Both the position numbers and the translations under genes were made by a program. The notes below the pieces were generated by a model that was given only the letters and a program-made list of their open reading frames with translations, was not told the DNA's origin and searched no databases. Of a DNA stretch of 64,000 nucleotides, positions 7,204 to 16,932 are shown in pieces. This DNA comes from Gp1-AA133 sp963850425. GTDB lineage: Bacteria; Acidobacteriota; Terriglobia; Terriglobales; Acidobacteriaceae. Positions within the stretch are counted from its first letter, which is position 1. Each line of letters begins with the position of its first letter. The stretch is taken from the NCBI GenBank assembly GCA_963850425.1, contig CAWKLF010000007.1:744001-808000 (forward strand), given 5' to 3'.

Positions 7204-8259
7204 ATGAGATTTCGGGTGTTCCTTCCCTGGCTGGTTGCGACGGTTTTGACGGTCGCGGCGATTGCGCAGAATGCGGACAGCGCTCCGGCTGCCGCGGCGC
7301 CCGGCCCGGCTCCGGCGCAAGCGACCACGCCTGCGATATCGGCGGTTCCCGCTTCCAAACCCGGTACCACCAACACCACCAGCAACGGGCAGCAGACGTC
7401 CACGCAGGACGATGATTCGGTCACAACCATCCGCAAGACCGTTAACGAAGTGAACGTGGTGTTCACAGTCACCGACAAGCATGGGCGCTATGTGAAGGAC
7501 CTGAACAAAAGCGACTTCAAGGTGATCGACGATTCCAAGCCAGCCGAAGAGGTCAAGGACTTCCGCAACCAGACCGATCTGCCTTTACAGGTGGGCCTGT
7601 TGGTGGACGCCAGTAACTCGGTGCGCGACCGGTTCAAGTTCGAGCAGGAATCGGCGATCGAGTTTCTGAATCAGACGATCCGTCCGAAGTATGATGCGGC
7701 GTTCATCGTGGGCTTCGACGTAACCCCAGAAGTGACGCAGGATTTCACGGACAATACCGAGAGCCTTTCGCGGGGCGTACGGCTGCTGCGGCCGGGCGGG
7801 GGAACGGCGATGTTCGATGCGCTTTATTTCTCGTGCCGCGACAAATTGCTGAAGGCGCCGCGCAGCGGGCCATTGCGACGGGCGATTATTTTGCTAAGTG
7901 ATGGCGAGGACAACCAAAGCCACGTGACCCGGGAAGAGGCGATTGAAATGGCGCAGCGCGCCGAGGTGATCGTCTATACCATCAGCACGAACATCTCCGG
8001 CATGAAGGGCAAAGGCGACAAGGTGCTCGAGCGGATCGCCGACGCGACTGGTGGCCGTGCCTTCTTCCCTTTCCAGCTGCGCGACGTGGCCAACGCGTTT
8101 GCTGAAATTCAGGACGAACTGCGCAGCCAGTATGCCGTTTCCTACAAGCCGGCTGACTTCCGCACCGACGGGCGGTACCGCACGATTGAAATCATAGCCT
8201 CCGACCACAAGAACCTGCACGTGCGCTCGCGCCGTGGCTATTTCGCGCCCGCACAATAA
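7204..8259 (+). CDS. Secreted VWA-domain protein (acidobacterial VWFA-related type)
   Basis: A 351-residue protein with signal peptide MRFRVFLPWLVATVLTVAA, a low-complexity Ala/Pro/Thr linker (about 20-60), an Ig-like segment NEVNVVFTVTDKHGRYVKDL (about 80-100) and a VWA domain. The MIDAS motif is intact: LVDASNSV (DxSxS), the threonine in GGGTAMFDAL, and LLSDGEDN. It ends with the SQYAVSYKP...RRGYFAP segment characteristic of the family (TIGR03436-type). These exported proteins bind metal-dependent ligands of unknown identity. ATG at 7204 is chosen because the signal peptide begins there; TTG 7141 is in frame but lies upstream of the -10 box. Confidence 0.88.
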   Translation: MRFRVFLPWLVATVLTVAAIAQNADSAPAAAAPGPAPAQATTPAISAVPASKPGTTNTTSNGQQTSTQDDDSVTTIRKTVNEVNVVFTVTDKHGRYVKDLNKSDFKVIDDSKPAEEVKDFRNQTDLPLQVGLLVDASNSVRDRFKFEQESAIEFLNQTIRPKYDAAFIVGFDVTPEVTQDFTDNTESLSRGVRLLRPGGGTAMFDALYFSCRDKLLKAPRSGPLRRAIILLSDGEDNQSHVTREEAIEMAQRAEVIVYTISTNISGMKGKGDKVLERIADATGGRAFFPFQLRDVANAFAEIQDELRSQYAVSYKPADFRTDGRYRTIEIIASDHKNLHVRSRRGYFAPAQ

Positions 8260-8265
8260 CACCGA

Positions 8266-8676
8266 ATGGCAGGGTATTCGGGCACTCCTCTTCCCAAGAA
8301 ACTGGGTATCAAGGAACAATTCCGCGTGACGTTCGTCGGATTGCCGGCGGACGTGAAAGCGGCATTGGGAGATGCGCTGGTGGGATGTTCGGTGGTGAAA
8401 GACGGGCGCGAACCGCTGGATTTCGCGATGGTGTTTGCCAAGACGCAGGCGGAGTTGAAGAGAGAGTTTCTCCGGCTGACAAGGTGCCTGGCGCTGTCGG
8501 GGATGTTGTGGATTGCCTGGCCGAAAAAGACTTCGGGAGTCGCGACCGACATGAACGAGAACGACGTGCGGCGGATGGGACTGGACGCGGGGCTGGTCGA
8601 TGTGAAGGTGTGCGCGGTGTCGGAGGTGTGGTCGGGCCTGAAGTTTGTGCGCAGGGTGAAGGATCGCCAGGGCTGA
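8266..8676 (+). CDS. DUF3052-type protein
   Basis: A 136-residue cytosolic protein beginning MAGYSGTPLPKKLGIKEQ, 6 nt after the VWA gene stop. The pattern TPLPKKLGIKEGxxV...LDFAMVFAKTQAEL...LSGMLWIAWPKKTSG...NDVRRMGLDAGLVDVKVCAVSEVWSGLKFV... is the DUF3052 family, whose members are small alpha/beta proteins without an assigned reaction. Co-transcription with the VWA gene is likely from spacing, but there is no known functional link. Confidence 0.8.
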   Translation: MAGYSGTPLPKKLGIKEQFRVTFVGLPADVKAALGDALVGCSVVKDGREPLDFAMVFAKTQAELKREFLRLTRCLALSGMLWIAWPKKTSGVATDMNENDVRRMGLDAGLVDVKVCAVSEVWSGLKFVRRVKDRQG

Positions 8677-8827
8677 TACATGGATGATTTGGAGCTTCTT
8701 CTCGCGAGCTTTACCATGACTTGCGATCTTAGCGTTATGGATTTGCTCTGGGTGCAATCACCGGGTCTTCCTTGGCTGTGAGAAGGTCTTTAGCCGTAAA
8801 GGACGCTAAGGTAAGCGTGCGTATGCC

Positions 8828-11764
8828 TCACTGCAGCCTGGCGTACTCGGCCTTGGCTTCTTTCAGGATGGGCAGGTCGGGGTCGGCGTCTTTCCAGAGG
8901 GCGAGGAAGTCCTGATAGGCTGTTCGGCTTTTCTGGGAGTCGCCTTGGAGTGCATAAGCGCGGCCCAGGCCGAGATGGGCGAGTGACATCAGCGGGTCGG
9001 CAGGCGAAAAATTCCGTAGGGCGAGAATCCTTTGAAATTCCTGCACGGCTTCCGCTCCCTGTTTGTTCTTTATGTAGGCGAGCCCGCGAAGATACAGCAC
9101 GGGAGTACTGCCTCGGTCATAGGCGCTCGCCGGCTTCAAGAGTTCGATGGCCTTGGCCGCGTCGCCACTGTCGAGTGCCGTTGCAGCCTGCACCAGCGGT
9201 ACAAAGAGAGCTTGCACCAGGATGTCATCGGGACGGCTCTTGGCGACTTCCGCTGCCAGGTCGAGTGCCTTTTTGCGGTCGCCCGCGAAGGCTAGAATGC
9301 CGGCCACCTGCAACTTCTGGTTGTAATCCTGAAAGATTGCGAGCGAGGCATTGGCTGATTCAATGGCCTCCTTGCGATTCCCCGCGAGTGCCCGGACCGA
9401 GGCCCGTTCTGAAATGGCTCCCGCCTCTGCGCTCTTGATCTCAACTCTTTTGCCGACTTGGCGTGCCTTCTCGTAGAAGTCTTCGGCCTGATGGAACTGG
9501 CCGTGCGACGCTGCGATCTCGGCATGGCGAAAGTGGACACTGTATTCCAGATCCGATTGCACCTTGGCTAGAGTTTCTTCGCGCTCCATGGCGGCGAGAT
9601 CGCCCTGCGCCAGGGCGATGTTGGCCAGAATGTCGCGCAGGGACAAAAAGTCGGGGTGCAGGCGCAGTCCTTCATTTGCAATGGCCTTCGCTTCTTCCAC
9701 CCGGTTAAGTCCCAGATATGCGGAAGCCGAATTCGCGTAGCCGCGCGATTGATCCGGATCCACTTTGATTGCGGCCTTCGCATTTTCTAACGATTTGTCA
9801 AAATCACCTAGCTGCAGTGCAGTCGCTGATAAGTTGATATAGGGGGTTACATCCCGGGGGTAGGTCTGCTTATAGAGTTCGTAGGCGGCGTTGCCCTTCT
9901 CCAACTGGCCGCTGTCGGCATAGTAGTGCGAGGTGATGTACAACCGCTCGCGCTCGCTGGCGCGGTCTTTGAGTTCGAACGCCTTCTTACGATTTTGCTC
10001 GGCGAGGGCGAGCTGACCGTAGTTGCCGTATACCGTGCCAAGTCGGGCGTAGGCCAAAGCGAAGTTGGGATCGAGTTCGATCGCCTGCTTGTAGAAAGGC
10101 ATGGCAGCCAGATCGTTGCCCGTGCCGTGTTTCTCGTCCCCTAGACTGAACGCCTTGAGCGCTTCCAAGGAAGATGTGGTCGCTTCCTCGAGTGGCTTGT
10201 CGAATCGTTTGATCGACGCGAGCGACTCACCCAGCTTTTCGCGCAGCTGGGTGGTGGCCTGGTCGAGCGCTTTCAGTACCTGCTCTTTGCTGTCAGCGCG
10301 GGCCTGCGTTTCGGCGAGCGTGTCGCTGCTCGCGGCATTGACCGCATTGAGTGTCACCACGTACTGAGTTCCCATCCCGCCGATTGATCCCACCAGCAAC
10401 GCTTTCACGCCGGTGCGCTGGGCGATCTCTCGTCCGATGGCAGCAGTGATGCGCTCATCCGCGGGCTTGCCCATCAGGGTCAAGGTCTGGCGGGCTTTTT
10501 CTTCAGAGACCACGTTCAAGAAGGGTGACTGTTGAAGATCAACGGCCAGTGCCTTCTTGAGCGTCCCGTCGAAGACTCCGTCCCCGGTGGTGTTGACGAA
10601 ATCGGCGAGGAGAATCGAGTCCTTTTCTGTGATGGCTTGCGCGCGAGAAGAGCGCAAGTAGATTACGCCCGCCACGCCGAGCGCAAGGAGTGCCGCGAAG
10701 GGCACGAGAACTTTCCAAAGGGGGTATCGCGCCACTTCCACGACCGGTGCGCTGGGCTGGGCCGCAGGGACGAGACTGGAACTGCTCCGCTCGCTCGCCC
10801 CATGCGATGTTGAACCCGATGCGGGACTAGAAACGGGCATGACGGCGGGATTGGAAGGTGGCAACTCAGCTTCGCTTTGCGCCACAGCCCGCCCGGAGTC
10901 GGTGTCGCGTTTCAGACGCTGCAGATCGGCGCGGAGATCGCCGGCGTGCTGGTAGCGCAGGTTACGATCCTTCTCGAGAGCTTTGTTGACGATGCGTTCG
11001 AGTTCGCTGGGCAGATCGGGATTCAGGCGTACGGGAGCAGCGGGCGCTTTGTGCAGGATGGAATCAAACAGAGCGGCCGAGGTTTCGCCCCGGAATGGGA
11101 GCGCGCCCGTGGCCATCTCGTAAAGCACTGCGCCGAAGGAGAACAAGTCGGTGCGGCCATCGATATCCTTGCCCAGCGCCTGCTCGGGTGACATATACGC
11201 AACGGTGCCCAGCGCCATGCCCGGGCTGGTGAGGTGTTGCTGGTCCACTCCGGCTGTGGCTTCCTCGAGGACCGTGTCGGTGCGGCCGGTCATCGGAGTG
11301 AGCTTGGCAAGCCCGAAGTCGAGAATCTTGGCGTGACCGCGCTTGGTTACGAAGATGTTGGCGGGCTTGATGTCGCGGTGCACGATGCCTTCCGCGTGCG
11401 CGGCATCGAGCGCGTCGGCGATTTCAATGGCCAACAATAAGAGAGTTTCGGTCTCGATGGGGCGCCCGGCAATCCGATGCTTGAGCGTCATGCCATCGAG
11501 GAACTCCATAGCAATAAAAGGATGCCCTTCGTGCTCACCAATGTCGTGGATGGTGCAGATGTTGGGGTGATTCAACGCAGAGGCGGCTTGCGCTTCGCGT
11601 TGGAAACGAGCGAGGGTTTGAGGATCGCGCGCGACGTCGTCCGGCAGGAACTTCAGGGCGACGAAACGATGAAGGCGAGTGTCCTCGGCCTTGTAGACCA
11701 CACCCATTCCGCCGCCTCCGAGCTTTTCGACGACCCGGTAGTGCGAAATGGTTTGGCCGATCAC
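8828..11764 (-). CDS. Transmembrane Ser/Thr protein kinase with TolB-like and TPR domains
   Basis: A 978-residue protein. The cytosolic Hanks kinase domain (about 9-285) has a glycine loop GGGGMGVVYKAED (16-28), VALK with K38, E57, HRDIKPAN with D131, DFG D149 and SPEQA; all catalytic residues are present. A Ser/Pro-rich linker leads to one membrane helix (about 348-368, WKVLVPFAALLALGVAGVIY). The distal part begins with a TolB/FlgO-like domain (DSILLADFVNTTGDGVFD...) and continues with about ten TPR units. The architecture, common in Acidobacteria, suggests sensing outside the membrane and signalling by phosphorylation inside. Transcribed alone and divergent from the zinc-ribbon/HEAT genes. 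Substrates are unknown. Confidence 0.93.
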   Translation of the reverse strand: MIGQTISHYRVVEKLGGGGMGVVYKAEDTRLHRFVALKFLPDDVARDPQTLARFQREAQAASALNHPNICTIHDIGEHEGHPFIAMEFLDGMTLKHRIAGRPIETETLLLLAIEIADALDAAHAEGIVHRDIKPANIFVTKRGHAKILDFGLAKLTPMTGRTDTVLEEATAGVDQQHLTSPGMALGTVAYMSPEQALGKDIDGRTDLFSFGAVLYEMATGALPFRGETSAALFDSILHKAPAAPVRLNPDLPSELERIVNKALEKDRNLRYQHAGDLRADLQRLKRDTDSGRAVAQSEAELPPSNPAVMPVSSPASGSTSHGASERSSSSLVPAAQPSAPVVEVARYPLWKVLVPFAALLALGVAGVIYLRSSRAQAITEKDSILLADFVNTTGDGVFDGTLKKALAVDLQQSPFLNVVSEEKARQTLTLMGKPADERITAAIGREIAQRTGVKALLVGSIGGMGTQYVVTLNAVNAASSDTLAETQARADSKEQVLKALDQATTQLREKLGESLASIKRFDKPLEEATTSSLEALKAFSLGDEKHGTGNDLAAMPFYKQAIELDPNFALAYARLGTVYGNYGQLALAEQNRKKAFELKDRASERERLYITSHYYADSGQLEKGNAAYELYKQTYPRDVTPYINLSATALQLGDFDKSLENAKAAIKVDPDQSRGYANSASAYLGLNRVEEAKAIANEGLRLHPDFLSLRDILANIALAQGDLAAMEREETLAKVQSDLEYSVHFRHAEIAASHGQFHQAEDFYEKARQVGKRVEIKSAEAGAISERASVRALAGNRKEAIESANASLAIFQDYNQKLQVAGILAFAGDRKKALDLAAEVAKSRPDDILVQALFVPLVQAATALDSGDAAKAIELLKPASAYDRGSTPVLYLRGLAYIKNKQGAEAVQEFQRILALRNFSPADPLMSLAHLGLGRAYALQGDSQKSRTAYQDFLALWKDADPDLPILKEAKAEYARLQ

Positions 11765-12180
11765 CGGCGCGAATCTTACGTGAGGGAAACGGACGAGTCA
11801 ATGAGCGCTGCCGACCAAGGCATTTAACAGATGAGGCGAGCCGAATCGAAGCAATCCACAATCCCCTCCTGCCAAAATTCGTTACGGTCGACAGCGCATC
11901 CCGGGCTCGCAACCGGGGGTGGCGATGGGTCAGAGCAACATCACGGTAAGCTTGCTCAAGGATCCAGTTCGGTGAATGCGTCCACAAACTTGACGGTGAC
12001 CCCGTAACAAACAAAATCAGCTCGTGCGTTCCATAACGGAAAAACCAATTCAATGCAGCGAAAAAAGAGTGCGCGCAGGTTGCCGAGATCGTGTTACGTT
12101 GCGCTCTGGAGCGGTCCTGCATCGGGAGCAGATACGCCGGTAGCACGGGGGCCGGGTTCCCACGGCATCCGTCTACAGCC
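11765..12180 (+). other. 416-bp intergenic region without a supported gene
   Basis: Divergent promoter region between the kinase gene and the zinc-ribbon ORF. I see no tRNA, repeat-family member or clear hairpin terminator. Open frames here are antisense extensions of neighbours with poor codon use. Confidence 0.5.
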
Positions 12181-12399
12181 ATGATTATGAAATTCTGCCC
12201 AAATTATGGTTGCGTGGCCTATGGACGCCTCGTTTACACACAATCGACCCGTTGCGTCCTTTGCCGTTGGGATCTGAAACCTCCGCGGATGAAGAGCGAG
12301 ACGGCCGGAGACAACTCCTTGCCAGCCGCCGCTGAAAGACCGGGAGGGGTTGAATCGCGCACGCATCATCGGCGACCGGCTCTTCGGCATTCGGCGTAA
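12181..12399 (+). CDS. Small zinc-ribbon protein (possibly the N-terminal part of the next gene)
   Basis: 72 residues beginning MIMKFCPNYGCVAYGRLVYT. C6, C11, C25 and C28 (CPNYGC...CVLCRWDLKP) form a treble-clef/zinc-ribbon-like knuckle; the tail is basic and low in structure. The start is not strictly fixed: ATG 12181 and ATG 12187 both precede the ribbon. The frame is the same as that of the HEAT-repeat gene that follows, and only one stop (TAA 12397-12399) separates them, so this may be one gene interrupted by a nonsense change. Function unknown. Confidence 0.55.
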   Translation: MIMKFCPNYGCVAYGRLVYTQSTRCVLCRWDLKPPRMKSETAGDNSLPAAAERPGGVESRTHHRRPALRHSA

Positions 12400-12459
12400 C
12401 CTACCTTTCGTACTCCGGTAACTTGTGACAACTTGCGGGTTGTCCTAACCTTTCGCAGG

Positions 12460-13485
12460 ATGGGCTTCGAACCATGGCAGCCGCGGGGGTGGAGCTCGTC
12501 TGGCGAGGATTTCAAGCCGGCGGATGAGGATGTAATCCGCACGTTGGCGGAGATCGAGAAAGCTTCCACGCCGCTTCCTTCCGCGACCTCCGATACATCA
12601 CTACAAAACAGCATGACGGCTCCGCGGGTGTCGGGGGGCACGCGACGACCTCCGAGTGCCGCTGCCAGCAGCGTCGTGGTTGCGTTGGGAGCGGCGGTCG
12701 GATTCGTGATCCTGGGACTGAATTTCTTGTACCAGCATCCTTCGACGGGACAGGCGAGCCGCGGGCGGGCGCGGGTCATTTCGCGCTCATCGTTGGACCC
12801 GGCTCTGCAGACCGAGGCTGAGCAGTTGTTGGGCAAAGCAACGGCAGGCGATACGGGCGCGGCAGAGCAGGTGCTCTTGCAGGCCCCGAACTGGACGGGC
12901 AAGACACATCGCACGCCGAAGTCGGAGCAATCGATCGAGACGGCGCTGAATCTCCCGGACTTGCATGCCCGGCAGGCGGCCTTGCAGGCGGAATTGGCGC
13001 TGGATGGTGTGACGGCGGATGACGCAGGATTGAAGTTCGTGGAACAGGCGGTCGGCAATCCGAGCCAGAGGGTGTGGGCTTTGTGGATGCTGGGCGCTCT
13101 TGGGAACCGGGGCGTCGATCCGATGCATACGGCGAAAATCCTTGGCACGTATTTGACGGACCCGCAGGTAGAAGTGCGGGCAGCGGCCGTGAACGGGTTG
13201 TCGCTGGTGGGCACCGACGAGACCATCCCACTCATGCTGGACCGGTTTCGAAATGATCCCTCGCCGGTCGTGCAGGAACGCGCGGCGTGTTCGCTGGCGG
13301 AGTCGGGAATGTATACGCATGAACAGCGCATGACGGCGGCCGGGAGCTTGGTGGGATGGCTCGATGATTCGTTGTTGAGCGCGCCTCAGCACGAGTGGAC
13401 GCTGCATGCGTTGCGGGATATCTCGGGGCAAAACTTAGGGACCGATTCGAGCGCCTGGCGGCAGTGGTATTCGGGGTCGCGGTGA
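12460..13485 (+). CDS. Membrane-anchored HEAT-repeat protein
   Basis: A 341-residue protein with a charged N-terminal tail, one membrane helix (AAASSVVVALGAAVGFVILG, about 65-88) and a C-terminal alpha-helical solenoid. HEAT-like units are visible, for example ARQAALQAEL, QRVWALWMLGALGN, VEVRAAAVNGLSLVG and PVVQERAACSLAESG. Such solenoids act as protein-binding scaffolds. ATG 12460 is the first ATG; TTG 12433 is in frame just upstream, and the frame is open back to the stop of the zinc-ribbon ORF. The WYSGSR ending is followed by a convergent VWA gene. Confidence 0.75.
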   Translation: MGFEPWQPRGWSSSGEDFKPADEDVIRTLAEIEKASTPLPSATSDTSLQNSMTAPRVSGGTRRPPSAAASSVVVALGAAVGFVILGLNFLYQHPSTGQASRGRARVISRSSLDPALQTEAEQLLGKATAGDTGAAEQVLLQAPNWTGKTHRTPKSEQSIETALNLPDLHARQAALQAELALDGVTADDAGLKFVEQAVGNPSQRVWALWMLGALGNRGVDPMHTAKILGTYLTDPQVEVRAAAVNGLSLVGTDETIPLMLDRFRNDPSPVVQERAACSLAESGMYTHEQRMTAAGSLVGWLDDSLLSAPQHEWTLHALRDISGQNLGTDSSAWRQWYSGSR

Positions 13486-13544
13486 GGCGAGTCGCTTACA
13501 GGGCCCTGAGTGGCGCCCCTAAACTCAGCCCGCACCTGTAGTCG

Positions 13545-14579
13545 TCAGTCCTGCTTATGCGCGATGGCGTAGTAGCCGCTGCGAGTTTGAATTTTGTAGC
13601 CTTGCTTGGAGTGAACTTCGATTTTGCGGAATGACCCGTCCTGAACGTTATTGGTTGGGGTGTAGCCGACGTTGTACTGGCTGCGCAGTTCTTTGGCGAT
13701 CTGGTCGAATGCCTCCTTCAACTTCTCAACCTTGTTGCCCACTTCGATAACGCGGCCACCGGTCTCGCCGGCAAGCTTTTTCATTTCTGAGTCGCCCGAG
13801 TAGCCGAAGCCGCCGTAAAAGCCGCGGTCGGCAATCATCAAGACATAACAAATCGAGTCGGATTTCTGTGCCGCTTCAATGGCATCTCGAATGTGCAACT
13901 GGCTGCCTTGGTCTTCCCCATCGGTGAGCAGGATCATGGCTTTGCGGCCGACCTCGTGGGCAAGCTCGTCGTGAGCCGAGAGGTAAACCGCGTCATAAAG
14001 GAGGGTGCCACGCGGGTTGCTGGTGGGTACAGGTCCGCCGCCCATCCCGGGGATGCCGCCGCCCTGTCCGGCGTTGATTCGGGTCTTATTCAGTGCATCT
14101 TTCAGACGGCGTTTATCGTTGGTGAAGTCCTGCAGCAGATCGACGTTCACGTCAAAGCTGATCACGAAAGCTTCGTCTTTGTCGCGCAGGATGTCGTTCA
14201 GGAACGCGCCGCCCACTTCCTTTTCCATCTCCAGGACGCGCATTTGGCTACCGCTGGTGTCGATCAGAATTCCGAGCGTCAGGGGTAGATTACTTTCGGC
14301 AGTGAAGTACTTGATGGTCTGCGGCTTGCCGTCTTCAAACAGCTCAAAATCTTCCTTCTTCTGATCGGGAATCAGCCCGCCTTTCTTGTCTTTCACGTTG
14401 AAGAACAACTGCACCACGTTGACCTGGACCTTCAGGGTCTCCATCGACTGGTCCTGGTTCTGATCCTGATCTTTGGTGTGATCCTGCAGGGTGGGGAGTG
14501 ACTGGGCAACGGCCCAGGGCGCGAGCGCCAGCCAGCATATCAGCGCGAGAGACACAAGGAATGAGTGAGCTTTGAGCAT
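13545..14579 (-). CDS. Secreted VWA-domain protein with intact MIDAS
   Basis: A 344-residue protein with signal peptide MLKAHSFLVSLALICWLALAP..AQ (1-25), a Gln/Asp-rich linker, the strand METLKVQVNVVQLFFNVKDK, and a VWA domain with LIDTSGSQ (DxSxS), RGTLLYDAV and LLTDGEDQGS, all metal-binding positions kept. A glycine/methionine-rich loop (GQGGGIPGMGGGP) interrupts the domain. The C-terminal ELRSQYNVGYTP...SGYYA segment is the acidobacterial VWFA-related signature. Divergent from the VWA gene at 14628 with 48 bp between the starts, so the two probably share a control region. Confidence 0.88.
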   Translation of the reverse strand: MLKAHSFLVSLALICWLALAPWAVAQSLPTLQDHTKDQDQNQDQSMETLKVQVNVVQLFFNVKDKKGGLIPDQKKEDFELFEDGKPQTIKYFTAESNLPLTLGILIDTSGSQMRVLEMEKEVGGAFLNDILRDKDEAFVISFDVNVDLLQDFTNDKRRLKDALNKTRINAGQGGGIPGMGGGPVPTSNPRGTLLYDAVYLSAHDELAHEVGRKAMILLTDGEDQGSQLHIRDAIEAAQKSDSICYVLMIADRGFYGGFGYSGDSEMKKLAGETGGRVIEVGNKVEKLKEAFDQIAKELRSQYNVGYTPTNNVQDGSFRKIEVHSKQGYKIQTRSGYYAIAHKQD

Positions 14580-14627
14580 CCGGCAAATTCTCGTGGGACT
14601 TTTGTTAGTCTATTCCTGTAAGGTTAG

Positions 14628-16004
14628 ATGCACCAATCTAAAGGGTTTGAGCATCCGAGAGAACAGACGGTTGCCTGCTCTGGAGAAGATGACTTGGATC
14701 AGTTGACTTGGAAGGGTTTAGGCGCGGCAGTGATCTCCGCGTTGCTTCTGGCAGTGGCTGTGGCATTGGCCCAGGAACAGGGGCAAAAATCGACGGGTCA
14801 ACAGGATATTCCGGATGCGCCGTCTGCCGTCAGGCCCGCACCGTCATTTCCCGCGAATCTTCCCCCCAGCCGTCCACAACCGGAGTCTGAACCGCCTGCA
14901 ACTCCCGCCAACAGCCAGCCTTCCTCTTCGAACCAGCCAGCGCCCTCCAACGAGGGTACAACTCCGCGAATGCCGCCGGTCAACACCGTTCCGCCGGGAA
15001 GCGTTCCGAAAGACCAGATGAATACGCGGGAAGACCTCTACACCTTCCGCGTGGTGACTAACTTCGTGCTGGTCCCGGTGACGGTGAAAGATGGATCGGG
15101 CCACATGGTAGATGGTCTTCTGCCCAACGACTTCGCCGTGTTTGAGGATGGAAAGAAGCAGGACTTGAAGTTCTTCACCAGTGATCCCTTCCCGCTGTCG
15201 GCGGCCGTGATTCTCGACACCGGGATGCCCGACACCGCAGTGCAGAAAATTAACCAGACATATTCGTCGCTGTCGGGAGCGTTCAGTCCTTACGACGAGG
15301 TATCGCTCTACACCTACAGCACCACGGTGAGCCAGGTTTCGGATTTTTCTTCGGCCGGGCAAAAACTGACTTCAGTGCTCAACCAGATGAAGTTGGAACG
15401 CGGTCGCAACAATGGCGCGCCCGTGATGAACGGGCCGCTCGGTCCGCAGGGGCCGACAATTAATGGGATTCCGGTTGAACGCCCCGGAGCTCAACCGAAC
15501 ATCGCGCCCCCCAAAGACGTCCGGGTGCTGAACGATGCGGTTCTGCGAGCGGCGCTGGATCTGGGAAAACGTGATCGAGCACGCCGCAAGATCATCTTCA
15601 TCATCAGCGATGGGCGGGAATACGGCAGCCGGGTTTCCTACAGCGACGTTCTCAAGGTGTTGCTTTCGCGCGAAATTACCGTTTATGCGATCGGACTCGA
15701 AGGTTCGGCTATTCCGATCTACAGCAAGCTGGAAAAGCTGCGCCTGCCGCATTACGGCTATAGTGACATTCTCCCAAAGTACACGGCTGCGACCGGGGGA
15801 GAAGTGTTCAATGAGCTCACGCGGGACAATATTGAAGTGGCTTATGCCCGCGCCACCGGCGATGCACGGAACCAGTACACGCTGGGCTACACCACGCGAG
15901 CCACGCCCAGTAGTGCCTATCGCGATATTGAGGTACGGGTCGCGCGGCCCGGGCTGAAGATCAGCGCCAAAAGCGGATACTATCCGCTGCCCACCCCCAA
16001 ATAG
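14628..16004 (+). CDS. Secreted VWA-like protein with degenerate MIDAS
   Basis: A 458-residue protein. After 25 polar residues comes the hydrophobic signal segment GLGAAVISALLLAVAVALAQ (about 30-49), then a Pro/Ser-rich linker to about 130, then RVVTNFVLVPVTVKDGSGHM and a VWA fold. Where the DxSxS should be, the sequence is VILDTGMPDTAV, so both MIDAS serines are missing; IISDGREYGS keeps the late aspartate. The ending NQYTLGYTTR...KSGYYPLP is the family signature. Start ATG 14628 (AAGG upstream); TTG 14703 (LTWKGLG) would give a more usual signal peptide. Probably no longer binds metal in the standard way. Confidence 0.85.
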   Translation: MHQSKGFEHPREQTVACSGEDDLDQLTWKGLGAAVISALLLAVAVALAQEQGQKSTGQQDIPDAPSAVRPAPSFPANLPPSRPQPESEPPATPANSQPSSSNQPAPSNEGTTPRMPPVNTVPPGSVPKDQMNTREDLYTFRVVTNFVLVPVTVKDGSGHMVDGLLPNDFAVFEDGKKQDLKFFTSDPFPLSAAVILDTGMPDTAVQKINQTYSSLSGAFSPYDEVSLYTYSTTVSQVSDFSSAGQKLTSVLNQMKLERGRNNGAPVMNGPLGPQGPTINGIPVERPGAQPNIAPPKDVRVLNDAVLRAALDLGKRDRARRKIIFIISDGREYGSRVSYSDVLKVLLSREITVYAIGLEGSAIPIYSKLEKLRLPHYGYSDILPKYTAATGGEVFNELTRDNIEVAYARATGDARNQYTLGYTTRATPSSAYRDIEVRVARPGLKISAKSGYYPLPTPK

Positions 16005-16069
16005 GGAATTGCGATGCCAAGGCTGCCCCGAAAGTAACGGGGGTAACCTGCCGGTTGTCCAAGGGCCTG

Positions 16070-16078
16070 TGATATAAA
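16070..16078 (+). promoter_or_regulatory. Extended -10 promoter for the MglA-type GTPase gene
   Basis: TGATATAAA (TG-n-TATAAA) is a strong extended -10 element. A start near 16085 leaves a leader of about 84 nt before the TTG start codon. Confidence 0.45.
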
Positions 16079-16168
16079 AGCCAGCAGTACCCCAAGGGAA
16101 TTTTTCTGCGTTGGCTCTCCAGCGAGCGGGTCGGGGTGCCTTCGCCGCAATTTTTTTCGAGGAAATTC

Positions 16169-16756
<588 letters not shown>

Positions 16757-16824
16757 GACTCCCCCGGTTTTCGGTGTCCGATTTCCAGTTTTTCCCTTTT
16801 AGTTGTCTGCTTTCAGCATTGCAT

Positions 16825-16842
16825 CTTGACGGCTCCGTCAAG
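16825..16842. terminator. Hairpin between convergent mglA and glgA
   Basis: CTTGACGG/CCGTCAAG is a perfect inverted repeat with a very short spacer, in the 176-bp gap between two convergent genes. There is no adjacent T-run longer than four, so it is only a possible bidirectional terminator. Confidence 0.3.
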
Positions 16843-16932
16843 TCTTCGACCTTTTCGAAAGGCAATCCAACCAGGAATCCTTTTGATTCGCGAAGGATAC
16901 GAGGATTTGCTCGGCGGTCCGGGCGGTAAGAT

